A stretch of 50,035 bases of DNA. It comes from Mastigamoeba balamuthi. Taxonomy: Eukaryota > Evosea > Mastigamoebida > Mastigamoebidae. Location of the stretch: assembly GCA_902651635.1 (NCBI GenBank), contig CACRSC010000025.1, positions 204,602 to 254,636 on the forward strand, written 5' to 3'. Positions 30,456 through 39,762 of the stretch are shown here, one piece after another. Under the pieces are notes generated by a model. The model ran no database searches. It saw only the letters and a list, made by a program, of their open reading frames with translations, and was not told where the DNA came from. How positions within the stretch are numbered: position 1 is the first letter of the stretch; every line of letters begins with the position of its first letter. The position numbers and the translations under genes were made by a program.

Positions 30456-32073
30456 ACAGACAACAGTTATGTAAAAAATGGGTGTTTTTTTGACTGTAGA
30501 TCATTCACATTAAACATTTGGTCATTGCTGAATTTTATTCACTGAAGTGCTAAATTAGCACATGTAGTGCTAATTTCCAGTGCTGAATTCGCGATAGCTT
30601 AGTGCAAAAATTGTTTAGTGCTTAATGCTTGTAAAATGCTATACACACATTTTGCGCTAGATGAAAACCTAGCACTTACATCACAAAAATCGATTACAGC
30701 AATTTAAGCATTTGAGTAATTTAATATCATCTATAAAAGATTATATCTAATAATTCAATAGAATTTTGCGATTTATTCGTTTTCCTGCTGAAAGCAGGCA
30801 CCGATGTGATGTGTGGTGCATGTGATAATCTCAGGGGTGAGTGGACTTGTAGGCGTCCGTCAGCCAGGCGTGGTGTCAGCCTCTGATGGCGTTGGTCTTC
30901 CGGCTCCTGAAAAAGATTGCAAAACAGACAGTAAAGGATTATGAAGAAGCTCAAGAAGCTGCCGCTCTTCAATAAGGGCTTCAGAACGTATCAACTGAAG
31001 GCTGCACAGGCAGATGCTGACTGGTCATGCTATTACATGTATGTAACCTGGACTTCAGAGCACCTTGCAGCTCTCGTTGATTAGCATGCAGTTCACAGAA
31101 GCGGTTTCCACATCATTTCCCAAACACGAAAAATCTGGCAATGCAAAGAAGCCCGGTTATGCAATATTCAGACAATCTGAATATGTGAAGCTGCTATTCT
31201 GCTCTAGAATTTGGTTATCTACATCTTTTTAAATCAAAAGACTCTGAAGTTCGAGTGTGCCTTTGTTTTAAAATCACTCAATACCTTTAGTGTCAGCCAA
31301 AATGCTCTTTGGAAAGAGATTCAGAGATTGACCTCTGCAGGAGAACAATGACATGAAACATCAAAGACACGTTGCTCTGAATTTGAAGAAAGAGCACAAT
31401 GTACCAGCACCTCATGGCCAGCATGCAGTTCTGATCTAATTCAATTGAAATTGCTAAAGAGACCTAAAGACTCGAATTTCGATGCGAAATTCCTGAGAAA
31501 TATCAATCAATTGGAATAAATCATTTGCTCTTGGTGGAAGAGGCTTGCAGTTAAGTATCCATCTTATGGGTCTATTTGCAGCAAGTGGAAGAGTGAAATG
31601 AAGCCTAAATCATGCACTAGGGATCAGCATTCTTTGATAAAAGAAGAAATAAATACTCAAACGAACAATATGACCGGGGGTCGCTTTCCCCATAATCCCG
31701 TAATTACTGTTGGGACTGTCCAATTACACGTCGATATCTGACTTGATACTCCGAGCCCGCATCAACGCACCCTTTTGGATTGCAAAACTGAATTCATGAG
31801 TGCTTTGTATCATTGTCCTTATCTCACGCAACTTTTCGTATGCTTGTCAGTAGACAGATGAATCAATCCTGCTCCAGTTTCGGGATAGCTGACGATGCGG
31901 AGTGAAACAGCACCATGCATCAAACATGCTGCTGATGTGTGCACTACCAGTTCTGGGAACAAAAAGATTCACTCAATCCGTGGACTGCAGACGAATTATC
32001 CGGAAACAAGCCTTGCTTGATAAAGACCCATCCGTATCCACCCTCTGTGGCAGACAATAACCACAAGAGCTTA
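30456..32073. other. AT-rich stretch without a supported gene
   Basis: Contains a cluster of GTGCTAA/TTAGCAC words at about 30540-30680 and otherwise stop-rich sequence. GC content rises near 32.05 kb, at the start of the next gene. Confidence 0.45.
30540..30685. repeat. Cluster of GTGCT(A/T)A words with a perfect palindrome
   Basis: GTGCTAAATTAGCAC is a 7-bp palindrome around one base. Related words (GTAGTGCTAA, CAGTGCTGAA, TTAGTGCAA, TTAGTGCTTAA, CCTAGCACTT) recur within 140 bases on both strands. Purpose unknown. Confidence 0.5.
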
Positions 32074-32695
32074 ATGGCAGTACTACAAACGCTCGCACTG
32101 GCCCTCGCACTCACCTTTGGGTCCCTGGCACAGGCGGGTTTTGGCGCCTAACCCGGAACCAGCATTGCACTGCTAAAGGATAACTCCGTGTTCTGGATGA
32201 TGAACGTGAGCTCTGGATCTGGACCGCAGTGGAGGAATCTGTGCTCTTGGATCTTGAGGACTACCGCAGAGGACGAGCACAACAGCCACCGTGAAGGACA
32301 GAGCACAGTCTTCGCGAGGCTGTACGAGGGGCACCAGAACCAGCACTGCCTCGAGTCCGGGTGGCACAGGTCTGTCAACGAGGTGACATATGGCAGGCCA
32401 GTGGCTCAGTACCGCACAGATTGTCCTCAGGGAACGACCTATCCCTTCAACTTGACTGTACGCACATCCATTCAGGACCGAGTACCAATTGCTAACGCAT
32501 TTCTTCCAGGTGTTTTACGAGCTGGAGCCGGCAGCTGGCGGCAGCACATTCATCGGAGGCTTCTTGGAGGAGAATATCACGAGCGTGGACATGAAGGTGC
32601 GCAGGTACGATGTCACAGTCCGCCATTGGGACACTGAGGAGCACCCAGACGCCCTGAACCTCGACCTGCTCTGCCCCAATCCAGAGGATATTTGA
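32074..32695 (+). pseudogene. Secreted protein gene with an in-frame stop, two exons
   Basis: ATG 32074 opens a signal peptide (MAVLQTLALALALTFGSLAQ). Codon 26 is TAA (32149-32151). The same frame then continues without another stop to 32457, where donor GTACGC and acceptor TTCTTCCAG (intron 32458-32509) lead in phase 0 to an exon ending at 32695. Without the stop the product would be 189 residues with several Cys and Trp and possible N-glycosylation sites (NVS, NLT, NIT). I do not recognise the family. The intact remainder suggests a recent nonsense change, a sequencing error or, less likely, a missed very short intron. The gene lies at the edge of the AT-rich island. Confidence 0.6.
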
Positions 32696-33282
32696 GAGGG
32701 CAACAGTTTTGCCCTTTACCCCACGGTTCCATTCTCATGCCCAACAGACACTCAGCGCATCCAATTGGTGCTGACATCGTCAACATATCCTTCATACCAC
32801 CACAGGTCAAAAAAAAATGAAGGATGTCAATCACTCTGAATAGTTGGTTGTCTGAACATGCACTTCCTGCAATGCCTATGGGTTGACACATCTTCTGGAC
32901 CATCGAGAGGACTGTGAACGCTCCAGCTTTCTCGTATCAACCCACCGAGCCACAGACCCTGCACGGGCATAAGAATGCAGCGCCCAGTGCACAGAAGTGG
33001 CGCGAGCCACAGACGACAGAGGTTAAGCGAGGAACGAGGAGAGACAACAGAGCTCGTCGGATGAGAATCGAGCGAGCAAGAGACGTCTGGAGACATTAAC
33101 GCAATTCACATCGCAGCTGCGAGAGTTCCGCATATTGTCACGATACTCAGATTCTGAAAATGCCGTGACCGGTTTCTTAGAATTCCCTGATAACCGGTTC
33201 TTCGTTCGTAGCATTGCAGAAAGGAAACCCAAAACGGCCTTTTCTGGTCGTAACGTGAACCAGGTTTCACAACTTATCGGAC
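32696..33282. other. Intergenic, nothing recognised
   Basis: About 590 bp of mixed composition between the secreted-protein gene and a partial repeat copy. No gene seen. Confidence 0.45.
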
Positions 33283-33480
33283 ACACGAACAGCTGATCTG
33301 AGGCGCGCCAGCAACGACGGTTGTATTTGAGAATGGCACGCCTCGTGGCCTCGATGGGGAATTGGGGGGCGGCGGAGAGCCAGGACAGAGCAGAGACTTG
33401 GGGGGGCGAGGGGGAAAGAGATCACCGAGGAAACCCCACGCCCACTGTCCTGCGTCCGCGCCGCTGCTGGCTGTCCTGGC
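33283..33480 (+). repeat. Partial third copy of the inverted-repeat arm end
   Basis: From GAACAGCTGATCTGAGG onward it matches the outer end of the left arm (34187-34370) with substitutions. After CCACGCCCACTG it continues with GTCCTGCGTCCGCGCCGCTG, which resembles an inner part of the arm near 35826. It therefore looks like an internally deleted derivative of the same repeat family, in the same orientation as the left arm. Confidence 0.65.
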
Positions 33481-33499
33481 AGAATCGGGTTGGCAGCAC

Positions 33500-33990
33500 A
33501 TGTGGTCAGGGTCGCTTGTAACTCGCATCGCAGAAGCAGTGGCTGTGCGGTCGCTGGCACAGAACCTGTGCTGCAGAACCGTGCCCTCAGACAGCAGAGC
33601 CCGATGCTGGCCGGGGCCGGGGACAACGACGTCCAGGCCTGCAGCGACAGCACAGAGTGCAGGTGTGCTCGTTGTCGCACGAGCGCAGGAGCCACCCGTC
33701 TGGCTCCTCGACCACGCTCATCTGCGACAGCGACGTGACCCGCAGCGGATGTGGGATGGTGCCAGGGGGTGCGGTGCAGTAGCGACCGTAGGAGCAACGT
33801 GGTAGGCTCCAGCCGGACCGCTGATGGCTGGCGCTGCTCCAGTAGGTACCCTCGCGCGGCCACACAACTTCGCAATAGGACATCAGGCTGTGGACCGAGG
33901 CGCGAGAGTCTGTGCTGCCCAGTGAGCGTCGCCGCCGAGTGCAGTGACGTTGTGGCGAGGAAAATATCGCCGATTCACCGCAGCAAAGAT
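33500..33990 (-). pseudogene. Cysteine/tryptophan-rich gene fragment (tentative)
   Basis: On the minus strand a frame carries a protein-like run: SVHSLMSYCEVVWPRE, TYWSSASHQRSGWSLPRC, GRYCTAPPGTIPHPLRVTS, DGWLLRSCDNEHTCTLC. A second frame downstream has HRFCASDRTATASAMRVTS, similar in layout to the GRYC...RVTS part, so the original protein may have had repeats of this unit. The frames are not joined by plausible splice sites and the sequence ends against the partial repeat at 33480. It may be a gene broken by the repeat insertion. Family unknown, possibly extracellular. Confidence 0.3.
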
Positions 33991-34161
33991 TCTGGAATCT
34001 CGAAGCGATTCTCTGATTCACAATCCCGTCACTTCACAGTTTCCCTCGAATTTCTGGATCCTGCTTTCGATTGTAATGCTCCGCAGAACCTGAAAAAATG
34101 TATTGAAGTAGCCATCAGTAACAAAGTAGCCTCTCGCTCGTGGCACTTAGTTCAGTGGGCA

Positions 34162-36170
34162 GGTTTCATCGGAAAAAACTGGGGACTCGAACAGTTGATC
34201 TGAGGCGCATCAGAAACGACGGTTGTATTTGAGAATGGCACGCCTCGTGGCCTCGATGGGGAAATGGGAGCTGCGGAGAGCCAGGACAGAGCAGAGACTC
34301 GGGGGGCGAGGGGGAAAGAGACCACCGAGAAAACCCCCACGCCCACTGCGCTCCTCCTGGTCGCTGGCGTGGCGACATCGGCGCGGCGACGACGACGGTG
34401 ATGGCAATGGGAACGGCCAGGGCGATGGCGTGGATGGCCGAGTGCACAACGGCGAAGCGCAACGTGACAGAGAACGCGGACGGCATAGTCGAACAGCGAC
34501 GACACGAGAGGAACAACAGCGAGACGAGGCGATGAACAGCAGCACGACGAGGGCACGCCGAGGCGGTCTGGACAGCACACGCGCGGTACTCGGGCAACAA
34601 AGGGCGCACACCTGACAGACGCTGAGGGAGAACTGCGCGATACTCGGGGGGTGAGCCAAGGACATCGTCGCAGGCCAGAGAGAAATGAAGGCAATGCAAT
34701 GGATGGGGAGAGAAGTGGGAGGGAGGGGCAAGCCAGGGCGACGGAGAAGACGACGGGGAGGTCGCAGAGTGGATGGCGATGACGGCGGTGCAGGTGGAGA
34801 TGGAGGTGAAGGTGAAGGTGAAGATGATGACGGAGGCGAGGGCCGCACGGTGCAAGGCGGCCACGACGTGCAGAGCCGGCGGTGGTTGCGCTGGTGACGA
34901 CCGCACCGTGAACGGAAAGACTGCGGCCACGCTACTCAGTCGCATCCCACTCGCTTCACGGCCCACCGGATACCGTTCCTCCTGTGCATCGGGGGCACAG
35001 AGTGGGCGACACGTGAGCGTCGGCGACGATTTTGAGGCAAGAAGAGCAGCGGAGAGAGAGAAGGGGCACAGAGGCAAAGGGAAGCAGAGGAGGAGGGGAG
35101 CAGCGCACCGCAACGCCGGCGAGGACCAAAGCGGGCCGGGCGACGGCGACCCCCCGTCACCGCCGCCGGCGTCGAACTCCGGGTGACCCCCACGCCACGT
35201 GCCGTGTTTAGACCTCGTCCCCGCGGACTCGGGTGCCTTTGCGCCGGGCGCCGGGCTAAACACCTTCCGCATCGAGTCGCTCGCCCATCGGGGCAGCGTC
35301 CGGCCCGGGTCCGCGAGCTCGAGGGTTCCCCGCGCGGGGGGAGAGCGGTGCCGCATCACAATCGACCGGGTCACTGGCGCAGCGCGGGACGCGAGGGAGC
35401 AGAGGGCCGGTGAGCGCACTGGGGGCGGCCGACGATAAAAGCGGAAAAGAGCCAAATTCGTTCGAATTCAATTGAATTCATTTCGCGTCGAGGCTTGAGC
35501 ACCCGCGGCCATTAAAATGAAGGAGGGGGACACGTGCGCGCAGTCCACGCTATAAATGCCCCCCGAGGGACTGAAGAGCGGCCCCCCCGAGCCAAACAAA
35601 AAGCACGCGCCGCGCGAGAGAGGGAGCTGAGGAACACGGTGGCCGCACGAGAGAGGGAGCTGGGGAACACGACGCAGGGTGGGCGGGCTGTTGACCAAAG
35701 GGGAACGCTGGGCGAGAGAGAGAGGAGGGTGGGTGGCGCACGAGAACCGTGGGGCAGACGTGGGAGCTGGGGTTGTGTGGCGGGCGCGCGCCGCGGCGGG
35801 TCCGGGGCTGACACGCCGCTGCGCTGTCGTGCGTCCGCGCCGCTGCGGGCTGTCCGTGGCGACAGCCGCTGCGGCGACGGCGGCTGGAGTTGCGCTGGTG
35901 TGTTGGCCGCCGTGTTTTGGTTCTTGCTGTGTTCCCCTTGGTTGTCTTGGTTGTCTGTGTTGGTTTGTGTTTGTTGTGCCTCGCTTTGGTGCACGCGCAG
36001 GGCTACCAGCCACCCCCGGGCGAAAAAAGGCTGGCGCGCACCCCGAAGACGTCATCGTTGACGCCACGGTGCACCCCTTGGGGCTCCGAACCAGCGCAGA
36101 TCCCGCCGTCTGAGGATTTGCCGCATTTCTTGCGGTATCTTTCTCCAAGTCCAGCGCGAAAAGCAGCGCC
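34162..36170 (+). repeat. Left arm of a ~2-kb inverted repeat
   Basis: Nearly identical, with scattered substitutions and small indels, to the reverse complement of 37557-39562. The outer edge is at GGTTTCATCGG and the inner edge at AGCGCGAAAAG. It includes a TATA-like TATAAATG (35551) pointing inward, the palindrome GAATTCAATTGAATTC (35464-35479) and long GC-rich open frames that look noncoding. Confidence 0.92.
35464..35479. repeat. 16-bp perfect palindrome in left arm
   Basis: GAATTCAATTGAATTC, mirrored at 38249-38264 in the right arm. It sits in a short AT-rich patch of a GC-rich arm, between two TATA-like motifs (GATAAAAG near 35434 and TATAAATG at 35551). Confidence 0.7.
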
Positions 36171-36215
36171 CACCGACCACATTCAGCCCCAGACAACCCG
36201 CCCGCACGGCGCGCA

Positions 36216-36223
36216 CTATATTC
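36216..36223 (+). promoter_or_regulatory. TATA-like element of the F-box gene
   Basis: CTATATTC, 33-40 bases before the ATG at 36256 and inside the unique spacer, so the gene may have its own core promoter. Confidence 0.4.
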
Positions 36224-36255
36224 AGTCCCCGGTAGAGCGTACTGGAGCATAGCAG

Positions 36256-37329
36256 ATGAGGAGACCGAGACCGAGGCCTTCATCCCGCAGAAAGAGGAGC
36301 AACCCCACGAAAAGTCAGGACCGACTGCTCAACGACGACTCTGTGCTTGCAATGCTCCCTCCGCGCGTTCTGGTCGACTTCCTCTCGCGGCTGGATGTCC
36401 CATCCCTGTGCGCGGTGTCGCAGACGTGCGCCTTCTTGCACAAGCTCTGCTACCGGCTGGAGGCGACTCGCAGGGACATCACCATCGCGGGGAACCGCGA
36501 CCCCACTCGCACTCTCGAGCTCCTGGCCGAGCACTACCCGCACACAAACTCTTTAGCGTCTATTCGCGTGGTTGGCCCTCTCCAAAGGGACCAGGCAGTC
36601 GGCGGCTCGGCAGTGAGCATGCTGGCTCTCGCAGCGCCGTCGCTCGGAGTTCTCGATCTGGGGCCGCTGCAGCTCGAGGCGCGTGCACCGCTGTATCTCG
36701 CAAACTTCTGCGGTGACCATCCCCCTCTGTTGGGCTCTCTTCGGGTGCTGCGCTTCACCTCTCCCGAGTGTCGCTCTGGCCGCTTTGCCCCCTACCAGGA
36801 GCTGGGCTGCCAGCTCGTGTGGAACTGTCCCCAGCTCGTCAGCCTGACCGTCGCAGACCACCACCAGCACAGCGAGTGCACTTGCGCCGGGGACAGGATC
36901 TGCGAGGGGATCTGCAGAGCCGTGGCCAGGTGCCTGCCGAGCACGCGCCACCGCCCCCAGGAGTACACGAGGAGGGCCGTAAACGCGGCGTCGTTCCCCT
37001 TCAGGCTGAGAGTGTTCGACGTGGGGGCCAGCATCTCGAGGTTCGAGTCGATGGCCGTGGAGATGGCCGAGATTCTGTGGGTTCTCCAGGGCCGGCGCCG
37101 TGGAGAGCCCCCCGTGGTCCCGCTCCCGAAGCTGCTGTTCGTGGGCGTGAAGCCCGAGGGGCCTGGAATGTCCTGGTCCAACTCAAAGATGCTGGCCAGC
37201 TGCGCTGCCATGTGCCGGATGTGCAGCGCCCTGGAGACTGTGAGGACCGAGAGCGAGGCCATTGCGGGCCTCATCCGCGAGCGCCTCCCCCGCGTGACCA
37301 TCGTGGGACAGAGTGACGGCGAGTCGTAG
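36256..37329 (+). CDS. F-box protein, intronless
   Basis: A 357-residue protein. After a basic N-terminus (RRPRPRPSSRRKR), residues ~30-68 form an F-box: SVLAMLPPRVLVDFLSRLD, VPSLCAVSQTCAFLHKLC. The rest has leucine-rich segments (LGVLDLGPLQLEA, LGSLRVLRFTSPEC, CPQLVSLTVADH, LPKLLFVGVKPEG) spaced like a degenerate LRR substrate-binding region. It probably acts in an SCF-type ubiquitin ligase, binding Skp1 through the F-box. It is intronless, unlike most genes here, and is the only gene between two long inverted arms, so it may be cargo of a mobile or palindromic element. Confidence 0.8.
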   Translation: MRRPRPRPSSRRKRSNPTKSQDRLLNDDSVLAMLPPRVLVDFLSRLDVPSLCAVSQTCAFLHKLCYRLEATRRDITIAGNRDPTRTLELLAEHYPHTNSLASIRVVGPLQRDQAVGGSAVSMLALAAPSLGVLDLGPLQLEARAPLYLANFCGDHPPLLGSLRVLRFTSPECRSGRFAPYQELGCQLVWNCPQLVSLTVADHHQHSECTCAGDRICEGICRAVARCLPSTRHRPQEYTRRAVNAASFPFRLRVFDVGASISRFESMAVEMAEILWVLQGRRRGEPPVVPLPKLLFVGVKPEGPGMSWSNSKMLASCAAMCRMCSALETVRTESEAIAGLIRERLPRVTIVGQSDGES

Positions 37330-37556
37330 AAAGGACACAACCTGATTCGATTTCAAATTATCCCCTGGAATGAGATCTGAATCTTGTTTTTCGTCATTCA
37401 AGTTCACAGGGTTTTTGCTAAGATATCACAGATTCTCTCATCCCTGTCCGTTTTCGAGCAAAGCACCATAGGACGTCCTACATGTCGTTGGGAGGTTGGG
37501 AGGAAGCAGTAGAGTGAATCGCTTGGCAGCTGATTTTGCCAGCACTGCTGACTTAT

Positions 37557-39562
37557 GGCGCTACTTTTCGCGCTGGACTTGAAGAATGATACCGCAAGAA
37601 ATGCGGCAAATCCTCAGACGGCGGGGATCTGTGCTGGTTCGGAGCCCCAAGGGGTGCACCGTGGCGTCAACGATGACGTCTTCGGGGTGCGCGCCAGCCT
37701 TTTTTCGCCCGGGGGTGGCTGGTAGCCCTGCGCGTGCACCAAAGCGAGGCACAACAAACACAAACCAACACAGACAACCAAGACAACCAAGGGGAACACA
37801 GCAAGAACCAAAACACGGCGGCCAACACACCAGCGCAACTCCAGCCGCCGTCGCCGCAGCGGCTGTCGCCACGGACAGCCCGCAGCGGCGCGGACGCACG
37901 ACAGCGCAGCGGCGTGTCAGCCCCGGACCCGCCGCGGCGCGCGCCCGCCACACAACCCCAGCTCCCACGTCTGCCCCACGGTTCTCGTGCGCCACCCACC
38001 CTCCTCTCTCTCTCGCCCAGCGTTCCCCTTTGGTCAACAGCCCGCCCACCCTGCGTCGTGTTCCCCAGCTCCCTCTCTCGTGCGGCCACCGTGTTCCTCA
38101 GCTCCCTCTCTCGCGCGGCGCGTGCTTTTTGTTTGGCTCGGGGGGGCCGCTCTTCAGTCCCTCGGGGGGCATTTATAGCGTGGACTGCGCGCACGTGTCC
38201 CCCTCCTTCATTTTAATGGCCGCGGGTGCTCAAGCCTCGACGCGAAATGAATTCAATTGAATTCGAACGAATTTGGCTCTTTTCCGCTTTTATCGTCGGC
38301 CGCCCCCAGTGCGCTCACCGGCCCTCTGCTCCCTCGCGTCCCGCGCTGCGCCAGTGACCCGGTCGATTGTGATGCGGCACCGCTCTCCCCCCGCGCGGGG
38401 AACCCTCGAGCTCGCGGACCCGGGCCGGACGCTGCCCCGATGGGCGAGCGACTCGATGCGGAAGGTGTTTAGCCCGGCGCCCGGCGCAAAGGCACCCGAG
38501 TCCGCGGGGACGAGGTCTAAACACGGCACGTGGCGTGGGGGTCACCCGGAGTTCGACGCCGGCGGCGGTGACGGGGGGTCGCCGTCGCCCGGCCCGCTTT
38601 GGTCCTCGCCGGCGTTGCGGTGCGCTGCTCCCCTCCTCCTCTGCTTCCCTTTGCCTCTGTGCCCCTTCTCTCTCTCCGCTGCTCTTCTTGCCTCAAAATC
38701 GTCGCCGACGCTCACGTGTCGCCCACTCTGTGCCCCCGATGCACAGGAGGAACGGTATCCGGTGGGCCGTGAAGCGAGTGGGATGCGACTGAGTAGCGTG
38801 GCCGCAGTCTTTCCGTTCACGGTGCGGTCGTCACCAGCGCAACCACCGCCGGCTCTGCACGTCGTGGCCGCCTTGCACCGTGCGGCCCTCGCCTCCGTCA
38901 TCATCTTCACCTTCACCTTCACCTCCATCTCCACCTGCACCGCCGTCATCGCCATCCACTCTGCGACCTCCCCGTCGTCTTCTCCGTCGCCCTGGCTTGC
39001 CCCTCCCTCCCACTTCTCTCCCCATCCATTGCATTGCCTTCATTTCTCTCTGGCCTGCGACGATGTCCTTGGCTCACCCCCCGAGTATCGCGCAGTTCTC
39101 CCTCAGCGTCTGTCAGGTGTGCGCCCTTTGTTGCCCGAGTACCGCGCGTGTGCTGTCCAGACCGCCTCGGCGTGCCCTCGTCGTGCTGCTGTTCATCGCC
39201 TCGTCTCGCTGTTGTTCCTCTCGTGTCGTCGCTGTTCGACTTGTCGTTCGTGTTCTCCGTCACGTTGCGCTTCGCCGTTCTGCACTCGGCCATCCACGCC
39301 ATCGCCCTGGCCGTGTGCATCGCCATCACCCGTCGTCGCCGCGCCGATGTCGCCACGCCAGCGACCAGGAGGAGCGCAGTGGGCGTGGGGGTTTTCTCGG
39401 TGGTCTCTTTCCCCCTCGCCCCCGAGTCTCTGCTCTGTCCTGGCTCTCCGCAGCTCCCATTTCCCCATCGAGGCCACGAGGCGTGCCATTCTCAAATACA
39501 ACCGTCATTTCTGATGCGCCTCAGATCAACTGTTCGAGTCCCCAGTTTTTTCCGATGAAACC
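37557..39562 (-). repeat. Right arm of the ~2-kb inverted repeat
   Basis: Inverted partner of 34162-36170. The GAATTC palindrome is at 38249-38264 and the inward TATA-like motif at 38170-38178. The outer 40 bases are identical to the left arm except for one base. Confidence 0.92.
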
Positions 39563-39762
39563 CGCGCGACTGAAGAAATGTGCCCGAGGTCATCATGACT
39601 GGGGTTTGCACCTCAGCGCTGGCCCTGAAGTAAATTGCGAGTGCTCAGCGCAGCTGCCGCTGGACGCCTGTGTGCAACGTCAGTGGCCACACATCAGAGG
39701 TTATCCGGGGTCCAGATTCTCAGGATCCAGATATTTCGGATATTTTGTGCATCGCGCGGGAA

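Larger units (their letters stand above)
26800..32050. other. AT-rich island
   Basis: Base composition changes sharply from the GC-rich surroundings to AT-rich and gene-poor, and returns to GC-rich after about 32.1 kb. A transposon lies inside it. Its intron style (AT-rich, TTTTTAG acceptor) also differs from the flanking genes. Confidence 0.8.
34162..39562. mobile_element. Candidate foldback-type element carrying an F-box gene
   Basis: Two ~2.0-kb inverted arms enclose a 1.39-kb spacer that contains one intronless gene. A partial, deleted arm copy lies 0.7 kb upstream, so the arm sequence is a dispersed repeat. No transposase is recognised in the arms, so mobility would depend on another element. 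A palindromic duplication with no mobility is the alternative. Confidence 0.55.

Noticed and set aside
34166-35455. 429-residue open frame in the left arm (mirrored at 38273-39514)
   Set aside because: Pro/Ser/Arg-rich composition typical of GC-rich noncoding DNA, no domain motif, and small indels between the arms change the frame.
39520-39562. tRNA-like end at the arm border (GTTCGAGTCCCC followed by TTTTTT)
   Set aside because: It resembles a T-loop/B-box plus Pol III terminator, but the flanking bases cannot form the T stem and no D or anticodon arm is present.
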